Origin: Actinoalloteichus hymeniacidonis
GTDB taxonomy: Bacteria; Actinomycetota; Actinomycetes; Mycobacteriales; Pseudonocardiaceae
DNA: 64,000 bases
Direction: 5' to 3'
Assembly (NCBI RefSeq): GCF_014203365.1
Contig: NZ_JACHIS010000001.1
Location: 992,001-1,056,000 of the forward strand
Part shown: positions 1-8,923 of the stretch, piece after piece
Numbering within the stretch: position 1 is the first letter of the stretch
Layout: each line of letters starts with the position of its first letter
Translations under genes and position numbers: made by a program
Notes under the pieces: generated by a model
The model's input: only the letters and a program-made list of their open reading frames with translations
The model's database searches: none
Told to the model about the DNA's origin: nothing

Positions 1-504
1 ACCTATGTCACGAAGTACACCGACAGTGATGTGCTGGTGGCCGCGACCGTCGACCTCAACACCGAGGGCAACCCGGTGGTCGACGTGCAGCCGATCAACG
101 GGCAGCTCGGCGACGTGGACACCAACGTCTTCGACACCAACGTGCTGGTCCTGCCGGTGGCGTTGACGGCGTTGGGCATCGACCCGGCGGCCGAGTCGGC
201 GCCGATCTCCTACACCGTGGGCGTCAGCGGCTACTACGCGGCGCCGGGCGATCCGGAGGGCCTCGTCGATCACATCGACGAGCCGATGACCTTCGATGCC
301 GTCCAGCCCGGTCTCTGGACTCAGGGCGGCGGGGACGCCGCGCTCTCCTACGAGTCCCGGCCCGGTACCGCGCTGGTGGTCAACCGCAACCTGGAGACGG
401 CCGCCGAGGACGCGCGACTGCTCGTCCTGCACCACCACAACATCAGTGGGGATCGCTCGCAGGTGGTGCCGACCGGCAGCACCCCGCCCGTGTTCACCAA
501 CTGA
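1..504 (+). CDS. C-terminal part of a secreted protein, possibly an S8 (subtilisin-like) peptidase (partial)
   Basis: The frame is open from the first base of the window and ends at a TGA, giving 167 visible residues; the start lies outside. The visible part is acidic, beta-rich and poor in Lys, and ends in a segment ([17 protein letters not shown]) that I associate with the tail of actinobacterial subtilisin-like peptidases of the S8 family. No catalytic residue is in view, so the enzyme assignment rests only on that remembered tail pattern. A strong hairpin follows the stop and separates it from leuB. It could equally be another large exported beta-sandwich protein. Confidence 0.55.
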   Translation, partial: TYVTKYTDSDVLVAATVDLNTEGNPVVDVQPINGQLGDVDTNVFDTNVLVLPVALTALGIDPAAESAPISYTVGVSGYYAAPGDPEGLVDHIDEPMTFDAVQPGLWTQGGGDAALSYESRPGTALVVNRNLETAAEDARLLVLHHHNISGDRSQVVPTGSTPPVFTN

Positions 505-551
505 TCGATCGATTCGCGGATCGGCGCCCAGACCGGCGCCGCAGTGCGGAA

Positions 552-584
552 GCGATGCCCCGGCCCACCAGGTCGGGGCATCGC
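552..584 (+). terminator. Intrinsic terminator-like hairpin
   Basis: An 11-bp perfect inverted repeat (GCGATGCCCCG and its complement) encloses an 11-base loop and is followed by a short pyrimidine stretch. It lies 50 bases after the upstream stop codon and before the leuB promoter region. Confidence 0.7.
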
Positions 585-758
585 CCTTCTCCAGCACTTT
601 TAGGCCGTTCGAGTGGTGTTCACCTGAATGGGCGTCCCGCAGTACGGGAAAGATCATTGTCGAGAGCCTGCCGCCATGTGGAGTATCGATCCGAGAGCGG
701 TAGCCTGCTCGAACGAACTGGTCCCGTTCAGTGGGATCTTTACCAGGGAGGTGCACGG

Positions 759-1823
759 ATGCGGCTCGCTGTGATCCCAGGCGACGGGATCGGGCCCGAG
801 GTTATCGCCGAGGCATTGAAGGTGCTCGGTGAAGTTGTCCCAGACGCGGAGATCGTGCGTTACGACCTCGGCGCCGCCCGGTGGCACGCCACCGGCGAAC
901 TACTGCCGGAGTCGGTGTTGGGCGAGCTGCGCCAACACGACGCGATCCTGCTCGGGGCGGTCGGAGACCCGTCGGTGCCCAGCGGCATCCTCGAACGAGG
1001 TCTGCTGCTTCGGTTGCGTTTCGAGCTCGATCACCATGTGAACCTGCGCCCCGCCCGGTTGTACCCCGGGGTGCGAAGCCCGCTGGCCGACCCCAGCGAG
1101 GTCGACATGCTCGTGGTGCGGGAGGGGACCGAGGGCCTGTACGCGGGCAACGGCGGCCTGCTGCGCAAGGACACCCCGCACGAGGTGGCCACCGAGGTCT
1201 CGATCAACACGTCGTTCGGCGTGGAACGGGTGGTGCGCGACGCCTTCGCCAGGGCGGCAGCACGACCGCGCAGGCACCTCACGCTGGTCCACAAGACCAA
1301 TGTGCTCACCCATGCGGGTTCGTTGTGGTCGCGGATCGTGGAAGAGGTCTCTCTTCAGCACCCAGAGGTGACGGTCAGCTATCAGCACGTCGATTCAGTG
1401 ACGATCCATATGGTGACGGACCCGTCTCGGTACGACGTCATCGTCACGGACAACCTGTTCGGCGACATCCTCACCGACCTGGCTGCCGCGATCACCGGCG
1501 GCATCGGCCTCGCGGCCAGCGGCAACCTCGATGTGACTCGCCGCAATCCGAGCATGTTCGAGCCGGTGCACGGCAGCGCGCCGGACATCGCGGGTCAGGG
1601 CATCGCCGACCCGACGGCGGCAGTGCTGTCGGTCGCGTTGCTGCTCGACCACCTGGGCATGTCGGAGGCCGCGAAGCGCATCGAGGCCTCGGTGGCGTTC
1701 GACCTGGCCACCAGGGACCACGCCTCGCCAGGCGCGACCTACGCGATCGGCGATCGGCTGGCCGCATTGGTCTCGTCGAACATCCGTCCGGAGCGACCGG
1801 TCTCGTTGCCGCCCTCGGTCTGA
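759..1823 (+). CDS. leuB: 3-isopropylmalate dehydrogenase
   Basis: Oxidative decarboxylation of 3-isopropylmalate in leucine synthesis, cytosolic and NAD-dependent. The 354-residue product starts [15 protein letters not shown] and carries the family segment [17 protein letters not shown] with the downstream [16 protein letters not shown] region that contributes to NAD binding. The length fits the 340-360 residue norm. The ATG is chosen because a GGGAGG box sits six to seven bases before it; the frame is open further upstream but has no comparable site. A possible -10 (TAGCCT) is at 701-706. It is not in an operon with leuCD, which lie 9 kb downstream, as in other actinobacteria. Confidence 0.95.
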   Translation: MRLAVIPGDGIGPEVIAEALKVLGEVVPDAEIVRYDLGAARWHATGELLPESVLGELRQHDAILLGAVGDPSVPSGILERGLLLRLRFELDHHVNLRPARLYPGVRSPLADPSEVDMLVVREGTEGLYAGNGGLLRKDTPHEVATEVSINTSFGVERVVRDAFARAAARPRRHLTLVHKTNVLTHAGSLWSRIVEEVSLQHPEVTVSYQHVDSVTIHMVTDPSRYDVIVTDNLFGDILTDLAAAITGGIGLAASGNLDVTRRNPSMFEPVHGSAPDIAGQGIADPTAAVLSVALLLDHLGMSEAAKRIEASVAFDLATRDHASPGATYAIGDRLAALVSSNIRPERPVSLPPSV

Positions 1824-1838
1824 TCCCAAGCCGTTGTC

Positions 1839-1872
1839 GTGGGGCCGTCCGCCAGTCGGTGGGCGGCCCCAC
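1839..1872. terminator. Bidirectional terminator hairpin between leuB and the methyltransferase gene
   Basis: GTGGGGCCG and CGGCCCCAC form a 9-bp stem with further pairing inside. It lies between the two convergent genes and can serve both strands. Confidence 0.6.
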
Positions 1873-1894
1873 GGTCGTCTCCGGGCGGGCTTCG

Positions 1895-2918
1895 TCAGTC
1901 CAGGACGCCCGCCGTCGCCGGTGCGACGGCGAACTCCAGGGCCGTGCGCCCGTCGGCGACCGGGATGCTGCGGAGCAGAGTGAGCCCGCGCCTGCGGCGA
2001 CCGCGCTCAACTCGTCGACCGTTCGTTCGCGACCGCCGAAGCACATCAGCATGAACAGGTTGATCGCGGTGTCGACCCCGCGCCCCAGGATGGGTTCGAT
2101 GACCACCACGGTCCCGCCCGGCGCGGCGGCGCGGCCACAGGCGGCCAGGATTCGGCGGGCGTGTTCGTCGTCCCAGTCATGCAGGATGTCGCAGAGCAGA
2201 TAGGCGTCGGCGCCCGTCGGCAGCGGATCGAAGAAGCTTCCGGAGACCGCGCGGGCCCGGTCGTCGAGCCCGGACTCGGTGAATCGTTGCGTGGCTGCGG
2301 CCGCCGTCGGTGCGAGATCCAGAACCTGCCCACGTAGTTCGGGATGTGCGTGCAGGATCGCGGCGAGCACATTGCCATCGCCGCCACCGACGTCGAGGAT
2401 CGTCGTGAATCGGCTCCAGTCGTAGCGTTGCGCGATCTGCGGCGCCATGGTTTGGAAACGCCAGCTCATCTGGGCGTCGAACGAGCGCCGCAACGTCGGT
2501 TCGGTGTCCAGGTCGGCCCAGAAGTCGCGTCCGTAGCGGTGCGGATAGGCGGCGGATCCGGTGGTGATCGTCGTGAGCAGCTCGACGAAGGCCAGTTCGG
2601 CGCGCCCGCCCGCGCTGTTGATGTCGAATAAGGGCCGCAGGCCCTCCGGCGAGTCCCGGGCGAGTTGGGCGCCCAACGCGGTGGGCCGATAGCGGTTCGA
2701 GACGGGGTCGAGCTCGAAGACGCCGATCGTCACCAGATGTCCTAGCAGCGTTGTGATGGCCGCCTGCTCGGCACCGCTGGCGGCGGCGAGTTGCTCGGCT
2801 GTTGCACCCGAGCTTCCGGCGTGATCGGCCCATCCGAGTGTCGCGGCCACTCGGATGCCATGGGGGTGGCCAGATCGGCCAGGTCGCGAATCGAGGGTGC
2901 CGATGCTGAGGAGTCCAT
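1895..2918 (-). pseudogene. SAM-dependent O-methyltransferase, disrupted by two one-base frameshifts
   Basis: The central frame encodes a class I O-methyltransferase of the dimeric, winged-helix type common in natural product pathways: motif I ILDVGGGDGN, later DILHDWDDEHARRIL and GGTVVVIEP. The frame with the expected N-terminus (MDSSASAPSIRDLADLATPMA) begins at the ATG at 2918 but leaves the central frame near 2858-2862. The expected C-terminus (LTLLRSIPVADGRTALEFAV, stop at 1895) sits in a third frame entered at the C-run near 1985-1987. Each join needs exactly one restored base, and the repaired gene would be about 341 residues, the usual size. Without repair an intact frame exists from a GTG at 2943 but has unrelated ends. 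Either the gene is decaying or the assembly has two indels. Confidence 0.7.
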
Positions 2919-3072
2919 GGCCCGACGGTAGCCGGCGCGGCACTCGGCAGAAGCGACCTCGTCCTTCGCGTCGCCGCTGGATACTTCATTCGAACGGGTG
3001 GGTTCTTCCCAGCATGCGGACGAATCAGTCCTAGGGCTTGGACCGGACCCGTCGCCGTGGCATCATCGCGTC

Positions 3073-3105
3073 GTGACTCATCGCGGCATGATCATTATCG
3101 CCTAG
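3073..3105 (+). CDS. Candidate isoleucine leader peptide of cimA
   Basis: GTG-initiated ten-codon frame reading MTHRGMIIIA, with three consecutive Ile codons (ATC ATT ATC) just before the stop. It is immediately followed by an inverted repeat and a strong terminator, and then by cimA, the first enzyme of the citramalate route to isoleucine. A weak -35/-10 pair (TTGGAC, 17 bases, CATCAT) ends six bases before the GTG, compatible with a leaderless start. An internal ATG at 3088 would give MIIIA. Function as an attenuation sensor is inferred from this layout. Confidence 0.6.
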   Translation: MTHRGMIIIA

Positions 3106-3172
3106 CGCGTCGGGGAGTGCTCCCACCAGCACCCGACGCGCAGACCTCTCGCATTCGCGGGGGGTCTTTTTG
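3105..3172 (+). promoter_or_regulatory. Attenuator region: hairpin plus intrinsic terminator upstream of cimA
   Basis: The first stem pairs 3105-3114 with 3132-3141 (GCGCGTCGGG, perfect 10 bp) and begins in the stop codon of the Ile-rich leader. The second pairs 3142-3152 with 3157-3167 (11 bp with two G-U pairs, loop ATTC) and is followed by TTTTTGTTT, a textbook terminator lying 55 bases ahead of the cimA start. A weak alternative pairing of 3115-3120 with 3151-3156 would disrupt the terminator. The exact antiterminator is not clear to me. Confidence 0.65.
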
Positions 3173-3225
3173 TTTGTCCCAGTACTCGTCCCACGCCAGT
3201 TTCCCGCGCCAGAGGAGTCTTCTCC

Positions 3226-4881
3226 GTGTTCCGCACCGTTCCGGCAGCCACCCCGCTCGGCGATGCCTTCCACCTCTACGACACGACGCTGCGCGACGGC
3301 GCACAGCGCGAGGGCATCTCGTACTCGGTGACCGACAAACTCACCGTCGCCAGACTGCTGGACTCCCTCGGCGTCGGATTCATCGAGGGTGGTTGGCCCG
3401 GTGCGCTGCCCAAGGACACCGAGTTCTTCGCCAGGGCGGCCGAGGGAGAGCTGGAACTGCGCCACGCCGCGCTGGTCGCCTTCGGCTCCACCCGGCGAGC
3501 AGGCTCGACTGCTGCCGAGGACCCGCAGGTCCGGGCGCTGCTGGATTCGAAGGCGCCGGTGATCACCCTGGTGGCCAAGTCCGACCGCAGACACATCGAG
3601 CGGGCGTTGCGCACCGACGTCGAGGAGAACTGCGCTATGGTCCGCGACACGGTCTCCCTGCTGGTCGCCGAGGGACGCCGGGTGTTCGTCGACGCCGAAC
3701 ACTTCTTCGACGGCTACGCCTTCGACCCGGACTGCGCGCTGCGCGTCCTGGAGGCCGCCGTGCTCGGTGGCGCCGATGTGGCCGTGTTGTGCGACACCAA
3801 CGGCGGCAGCCTGCCGACCGGCCTGGCCGAGACGGTGACCGAGGTGAGCGCCCGCACCGGTTTCCGGTTGGGAATCCATTGCCAGGACGACACGGCTTGC
3901 GCGGTGGCCAACACCATCGCCGCAGTACAGGCCGGGGTCACCCACGTGCAGTGCACCGCGAACGGCTATGGGGAGCGGGCGGGCAACGCCGATCTGTTCC
4001 CGGTGATCGGCAACCTCGTGACCAAGCTCGGTATGCCGGTTCTCCCGGAGGGGAAGCTGGCGGAGTTGACCCCGGTCTCGCACGCGCTCGCCGAAATCGC
4101 CAACCTCGCTCCCGACGCCCATCAGGCGTATGTCGGGTCGTCGGCCTTCGCCCACAAGGCGGGCCTGCACGCGAGTGCGATCAAGGTGGATCCGGAGCTC
4201 TACAACCACATGGAGCCCTCCGAGGTCGGCAACGGCATGCGGGTGTTGGTGACCGAGATGGCCGGCCGAGCCAGCCTCGAACTCAAGGGCCGCGAGTTCG
4301 GCCTGGACCTGACCGACAATCCGGAGGCGGTGGGCCGGGTCGTGCGGCGGGTCAAGGAGTTGGAGGCAGGCGGCTGGTCGTTCGAGGCGGCGGACGCATC
4401 GTTGGAATTGCTCCTCCGGGAGGAACTCGACGGTGCGTCCGCAGGCTCGGCCGAGGATGCGGCGACCACAACGGGCCGGGTTCAGCCGTTCACCCTGGAG
4501 TCGTACCGGGTGGTGCTCGATCACGCCGCCGACGGCACGGTCGTCGCCGAGGCCACGGTCCGACTGCACGTCGACGGCGAGCGGGTGATCGCCACCGCCG
4601 AGGGCACCGGACCCGTCAACGCCCTGGATGCGGCCTTGCGGGCGGCTCTGACGCCGTACCTGCCCTGGCTGAGCGAGGTGCGGCTGCTGGACTACAAGGT
4701 GCGCATCCTCTCCGGCGAGCACGGCACCGACGCGGTCACCCGCGTACTGGTCGATTCCGGCGACGGCGCGGGGAAATGGACCACGGTCGGCGTGCACGGC
4801 AACATCGTCGAGGCGAGCTGGCTGGCCCTGTGCGACGCCCTGGTGCATCGGGCATCCCGGCAGGAGGCCAAGGTCCGCTGA
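3226..4881 (+). CDS. cimA: (R)-citramalate synthase
   Basis: Condenses pyruvate and acetyl-CoA to citramalate, feeding 2-oxobutyrate and isoleucine synthesis without threonine. The 551-residue protein has the HMG-like TIM barrel at residues 15-300 with DTTLRDGAQREG at 19-30, the metal-site segment HCQDDTACAVANT, and a C-terminal LeuA-type allosteric domain (about 430-540). The ERAGNADLF segment and the shorter N-terminus place it with CimA and not with LeuA. GTG start with AGAGGAG about nine bases upstream. The gene follows an Ile-codon leader peptide and terminator, so isoleucine-responsive attenuation is likely. It is followed 52 bases later by the FAA hydrolase gene. Confidence 0.9.
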   Translation: MFRTVPAATPLGDAFHLYDTTLRDGAQREGISYSVTDKLTVARLLDSLGVGFIEGGWPGALPKDTEFFARAAEGELELRHAALVAFGSTRRAGSTAAEDPQVRALLDSKAPVITLVAKSDRRHIERALRTDVEENCAMVRDTVSLLVAEGRRVFVDAEHFFDGYAFDPDCALRVLEAAVLGGADVAVLCDTNGGSLPTGLAETVTEVSARTGFRLGIHCQDDTACAVANTIAAVQAGVTHVQCTANGYGERAGNADLFPVIGNLVTKLGMPVLPEGKLAELTPVSHALAEIANLAPDAHQAYVGSSAFAHKAGLHASAIKVDPELYNHMEPSEVGNGMRVLVTEMAGRASLELKGREFGLDLTDNPEAVGRVVRRVKELEAGGWSFEAADASLELLLREELDGASAGSAEDAATTTGRVQPFTLESYRVVLDHAADGTVVAEATVRLHVDGERVIATAEGTGPVNALDAALRAALTPYLPWLSEVRLLDYKVRILSGEHGTDAVTRVLVDSGDGAGKWTTVGVHGNIVEASWLALCDALVHRASRQEAKVR

Positions 4882-4933
4882 CCTGCCCGTCTAGAGTGGG
4901 GACGTCCCAAACAGCAGCAGCAGGAGGTTGTCC

Positions 4934-5707
4934 GTGCGTATCGGCCGTATCGCCCATCCCCAGGGAGTGGCCTTCGTCTCGATCGAGGGCGAGCCGGACA
5001 CGGACCAGGTCGCGGCGGAGATCGCGGAGCACCCGTTCGGCGACCCGACCTACACCGGCCGCAAATGGCCGCTGGCGGATGTCCGGGTATTGGCCCCGAT
5101 CCTGCCGAGCAAGGTGATCTGTGTCGGGAAGAACTATGCGGACCACGCCAAGGAGATGGGCGGCGAGGCACCGGCCAGCCCGGTGATCTTCCTCAAGCCC
5201 TCGACCTCGGTGGTCGGGCCGGGCGCGAGCATCAGGCTGCCCGCCGACTCGGAGCAGGTGGACTTCGAGGGCGAGTTGGCCGCGGTCATCGGCATGCCCT
5301 GCCGGGATGTGTCGCCCGCCAAGGCCAAGGACGTCATCCTCGGTTACACGATCGCCAACGACGTCACGGCGCGAGACCAGCAGCGTGCGGACGGCCAGTG
5401 GACCCGAGGCAAGGGACACGACACGTTCTGTCCGCTCGGCCCCTGGATCGACACCACCGTCGACCCGTCGGACCTGCGCATTCGCACCGAGCTCGATGGT
5501 GCGGTGCAGCAGGATTCCACCACGGCGAACCTCGTGCACGACCTGCCGACGCTCGTCGCCTGGATCTCGCGGGTGATGACTTTGCTGCCCGGCGACGTCA
5601 TCCTCACCGGCACGCCTGCGGGCGTGGGCCCGATGAAGCCCGGTCAGACGGTCTCGATCTCCATCGCGGGCCTGGGGACGCTGCGAAACCCGGTGGTCGC
5701 GCGCTGA
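4934..5707 (+). CDS. Fumarylacetoacetate hydrolase family protein
   Basis: A 257-residue member of the FAH superfamily. It contains ICVGKNYADHAKEMG, the metal-binding EGELAAVIG segment, the NDVTARDQQ motif and the terminal LTGTPAGVGPM, all typical of the bacterial 2-hydroxyhepta-2,4-diene-1,7-dioate isomerase / acylpyruvase branch. The true substrate is not known for most such genes next to gltX in actinobacteria. AGGAGG at 4922-4927 points to GTG 4934 and not to the TTG at 4928, which would touch the ribosome site. Likely cytosolic. Confidence 0.85.
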   Translation: MRIGRIAHPQGVAFVSIEGEPDTDQVAAEIAEHPFGDPTYTGRKWPLADVRVLAPILPSKVICVGKNYADHAKEMGGEAPASPVIFLKPSTSVVGPGASIRLPADSEQVDFEGELAAVIGMPCRDVSPAKAKDVILGYTIANDVTARDQQRADGQWTRGKGHDTFCPLGPWIDTTVDPSDLRIRTELDGAVQQDSTTANLVHDLPTLVAWISRVMTLLPGDVILTGTPAGVGPMKPGQTVSISIAGLGTLRNPVVAR

Positions 5708-5775
5708 TTCGTCCGGCGCCGCCGAGCGAGCAGGACCGTGTTGCACGGTTGTGCTCGCCTCGGCGGTGGCTGGGT

Positions 5776-7110
5776 CTAGTCGGCGGTGCGGGACGGCTCC
5801 TGGTCCTGCTCGGCATCGCGGGGTCGGGGCGCGGGATCTCCGGCGTGGCCTCGATGCGGCTGCCTGCGGGCGAAGCGCGGCGCATGCTCCGGCCTCGGAC
5901 CGATCCCGACCAGGTATGCGGGGATGGCCTGTAGAAATGGGAATCGAAGCATCAATCGGAATGGGGCGGGCATTCGCCCGTCTGTGCGTTGAGCGCGAGC
6001 CTTCGAGCTTGGCGAGGGCAGCATGTTGCGATGGATTCGCCGTTGGATGCCCTGCACGATCCGGGCAGGCATGACTCGCCGTCTGCGGACCTTGGCCAGA
6101 TCGCGCACGGTCGGTTTGCGCAGTCGCAGTGCGGGCGCCAGCAGGCGCGCAGTCGCCACGGCATCCTGTATCGCCAGGTTGATGCCGACGCCGCCGACGG
6201 GAGACATGGCATGCGCCGCATCACCGATGCAGAGCACTCCCGGCGCGTGCCAGCGTCGTAGCCGATTGAGCCGCACCACCAGTGTTGCGAGGTCGTCGAA
6301 CGACGAGACCTCATCGGCCCGATCGGCAAGCCAAGGGATCAGCCTGCCGATTCGAGATCGGAAATCCTCGATGTCGGAAGCGCGCAGCTCGGCCTCACTG
6401 CCCTTCGGAATCAGATAGCCGCACTGCCAATAGTCGCCTCGGTCGATCATCGCGATGCCCTCGCCGATACTGAACCGGCCGAGCACGCCGGTCGGATCGG
6501 ATTCGGTGCGGGGAAGGCGGAACCACAACACGTCGATCGGCACGCCGAACTCCCTCGGCACGAGTCCGACGGCCTTGCGGACCGACGATGAACGGCCGTC
6601 ACAGGCCACCACGAGGTCGGCCCGTATCTCGCCCTCTCCGGTCGCATCTCGATAGCGCACACCGTGGACCTGGCCTGCCTCGCGCAGTACGTCGACGAAC
6701 TCGGTGTTCATCCGGAGATCGAAGCCGGGTTCCTCGGCCGCGACGTCGGCGAGTAGATCCAGAAAGTCCCATTGGGGCACCAGGGCGATGTACTTGTATT
6801 TGCCGGGAATCTGATTGAGGTCGCCGATCGGCCCCACCCCTTGGTCCAGCACCACCTTCGCGGTGTTCACCCGGCGCTGCGGCAGCGTTTTGAATCGATC
6901 GATCAGGCCGAGCTCGTCCAGCACGGTCAACGTCGACGGGTGCACGGTGTCGCCCCGGAAGTCACGAAGGAAGTCGCCGTGCTTCTCCAACACGGTCACG
7001 GCGATCCCCGCTCTGGCCAGCAGCAGGCCCAGCATCATGCCCGCCGGTCCGCCACCGACCACGACGCAGGTGGTCGTCTCGGTTCGGGGTGCGGTGGATT
7101 TCGACGCCAT
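5776..7110 (-). CDS. FAD-dependent oxidoreductase (PHBH-type aromatic hydroxylase family)
   Basis: 444 residues. The N-terminal dinucleotide fold carries GGGPAGMMLGLLLARAG, the mid-protein DG motif appears as ACDGRSSSV, and the flavin-ribityl segment as GDAAHAMSPVGGVGINLA: the three signatures of class A flavoprotein monooxygenases. Substrate cannot be read from sequence. The ATG is chosen because GAGGAGGAG lies four bases before it; an upstream in-frame extension has no such site. The last 40 residues are rich in Pro, Arg and His and look disordered. It is transcribed away from gltX, with a short palindrome in the shared upstream region. Confidence 0.85.
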   Translation of the reverse strand: MASKSTAPRTETTTCVVVGGGPAGMMLGLLLARAGIAVTVLEKHGDFLRDFRGDTVHPSTLTVLDELGLIDRFKTLPQRRVNTAKVVLDQGVGPIGDLNQIPGKYKYIALVPQWDFLDLLADVAAEEPGFDLRMNTEFVDVLREAGQVHGVRYRDATGEGEIRADLVVACDGRSSSVRKAVGLVPREFGVPIDVLWFRLPRTESDPTGVLGRFSIGEGIAMIDRGDYWQCGYLIPKGSEAELRASDIEDFRSRIGRLIPWLADRADEVSSFDDLATLVVRLNRLRRWHAPGVLCIGDAAHAMSPVGGVGINLAIQDAVATARLLAPALRLRKPTVRDLAKVRRRRVMPARIVQGIQRRIHRNMLPSPSSKARAQRTDGRMPAPFRLMLRFPFLQAIPAYLVGIGPRPEHAPRFARRQPHRGHAGDPAPRPRDAEQDQEPSRTAD

Positions 7111-7207
7111 CGTCTCCTCCTCGATCATGGGTCCGGGACCGTGGCGGGACCGACGACGGGCTATCGCCAGGCCGGTCGAGTGGTTCCGCAACCGCTCTCG
7201 TTCTTAT

Positions 7208-7223
7208 TTCAACGACTGTTGAA
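7208..7223. promoter_or_regulatory. Candidate operator palindrome upstream of the FAD oxidoreductase gene
   Basis: TTCAAC-N4-GTTGAA is a perfect 6+6 inverted repeat inside an AT-richer patch (7204-7226) in the divergent region between the oxidoreductase and gltX. Such sites are typical for TetR-type repressors, but no such regulator is encoded nearby. Confidence 0.4.
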
Positions 7224-7290
7224 TAACTTCAGATTCCTCCCGCCTAGCGGTGCTGTCAACCTCGACCGAGGTGGATAGGCTGATCGGGTT

Positions 7291-8787
7291 ATGACTGAGC
7301 CTCAGACCAGCCCCGCAGCTGTCCGCGTCCGCTTCTGCCCGTCGCCGACCGGCACCCCACACGTCGGCCTGATCCGGACCGCCCTGTTCAACTGGGCGTT
7401 CGCCAGGCACAACCAGGGCTCGCTGGTGTTCCGCATCGAGGACACCGACGCGGCACGAGACTCCGAGGAGTCCTACCTGGCGTTGTTGGATGCCATGCGT
7501 TGGCTGGGCCTGGACTGGGACGAGGGCCCCGAGGTCGGCGGCGAGCACGGCCCGTACCGACAGAGTCAGCGGCGCGAGCTGCACCTGGACGTGGTCGAGA
7601 AGCTGCGCGCCGCCGGGGAGATCTACGAGTCCTTCTCCACCGCCGAGGAGATCGAGGCCCGGCATCGTGCCGCGGGGCGGGACCCCAAGCTCGGTTACGA
7701 CGGAGCGGATCGCGACCTCACCGAGGAGCGTCGCGCCGAACTGCGCGCCGAGGGGCGTTCGCCGGTGCTGCGGCTTCGGATGCCCGACACCGACATCACC
7801 TTCGACGACCTGGTTCGCGGCGAGGTGACCTTCGCGGCGGGCTCGGTGCCCGACCCGGTTCTGGTGCGTGGCAACGGCGAACCGCTGTACACGCTGGTGA
7901 ACCCCGTCGACGACGCGTTGATGAAGATCACCCACGTGCTGCGTGGTGAGGACCTGCTGTCCTCCACGCCCCGGCAGATCGCGTTGTACGAGGCACTGCG
8001 TCGGATCGGTGTCGCCGACGTCGTCCCGAGGTTCGGCCACCTGCCGTTGGTGCAGGGCGAGGGCAACCGCAAGCTCTCCAAGCGCGACCCGCAGTCGAAC
8101 CTGTTCAACTACCGGGACCGGGGCTTCCTGCCGGAGGGCCTGCTCAACTACCTGGCGTTGTTGGGCTGGTCCATCGCCGAGGACCGGGACGTCTTCTCCC
8201 GCGAGGAGATGGTCGAGGCCTTCGACATCACCCGGGTCAGCTCCAACCCGGCCCGCTTCGATGTGAAGAAGGCGGAGGCGATCAACGCCACGCACCTGCG
8301 TGCGCTGCCCGCCGACGAGTTCGTGCGACGGGTGACCCCGTACCTCGTCACGGGTGGTCTGCTGCCCTCGGAGCCCTCGGCGGAGCAGGTCGAGGTCCTG
8401 ACCGCCGCCGCGCCGCTGATCCAGGAGCGCCTGGTGGTGCTCTCCGACGCGGTCGGCATGCTGCGATTCCTCTTCGTCGACGACGCGGAGTTCGCGCCGG
8501 AACCCGAGTCCGCTGCCAAGGCGCTCGACGCGGCCGCCGCTCCGGTGCTCACCGAGTCCATCGCCGCGTTGGACGCGCTGCCGGAGTGGAAGACCGAGGC
8601 GATCGAGCAGGCGCTCAAGGCCGCTCTGGTCGACGGGCTCGGTCTCAAGCCGAGGAAGGCCTTCGCGCCCGTGCGGGTCGCGGTGACCGGCCGGACCGTG
8701 TCGCCGCCGCTGTACGAGTCCATGGAGCTGCTCGGGAAGCAGCGCACGCTGGGCAGGCTGCGTTCGGCGCTCGAGAAGACGGCGTGA
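7291..8787 (+). CDS. gltX: Glutamate--tRNA ligase
   Basis: Class I synthetase charging tRNA-Glu (and in actinobacteria usually tRNA-Gln for later amidation). The 498-residue protein has the HIGH-equivalent HVGL at residues 24-27 in [19 protein letters not shown], the ATP-binding KLSKR at 261-265, and the alpha-helical anticodon domain behind. A TAGGCT box at 7276-7281 lies nine bases before the ATG and there is no ribosome site, so the mRNA is probably leaderless. Both cognate tRNA genes follow within 1.3 kb. A 13-bp terminator follows the stop. Confidence 0.95.
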   Translation: MTEPQTSPAAVRVRFCPSPTGTPHVGLIRTALFNWAFARHNQGSLVFRIEDTDAARDSEESYLALLDAMRWLGLDWDEGPEVGGEHGPYRQSQRRELHLDVVEKLRAAGEIYESFSTAEEIEARHRAAGRDPKLGYDGADRDLTEERRAELRAEGRSPVLRLRMPDTDITFDDLVRGEVTFAAGSVPDPVLVRGNGEPLYTLVNPVDDALMKITHVLRGEDLLSSTPRQIALYEALRRIGVADVVPRFGHLPLVQGEGNRKLSKRDPQSNLFNYRDRGFLPEGLLNYLALLGWSIAEDRDVFSREEMVEAFDITRVSSNPARFDVKKAEAINATHLRALPADEFVRRVTPYLVTGGLLPSEPSAEQVEVLTAAAPLIQERLVVLSDAVGMLRFLFVDDAEFAPEPESAAKALDAAAAPVLTESIAALDALPEWKTEAIEQALKAALVDGLGLKPRKAFAPVRVAVTGRTVSPPLYESMELLGKQRTLGRLRSALEKTA

Positions 8788-8793
8788 ATCCCG

Positions 8794-8824
8794 ACCGGCC
8801 GTGACCATTTCGGTCACGGCCGGT
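8794..8824 (+). terminator. Terminator hairpin after gltX
   Basis: A perfect 13-bp stem (ACCGGCCGTGACC) with loop ATTTC begins seven bases after the gltX stop codon. Confidence 0.75.
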
Positions 8825-8923
8825 GTTCATCTACGTCCGGTCACGGGCTGTATCGAGGAAGCTGCCCCGGAATCACCTTGTCAGCCGTGCTCATCGCACG
8901 GTGTGCGCGCCTAACCTCACGGG

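Noticed and set aside
3031-4848. 605-codon minus-strand frame over cimA
   Set aside because: High-GC antisense shadow of cimA; no family features, and the plus-strand protein is unambiguous.
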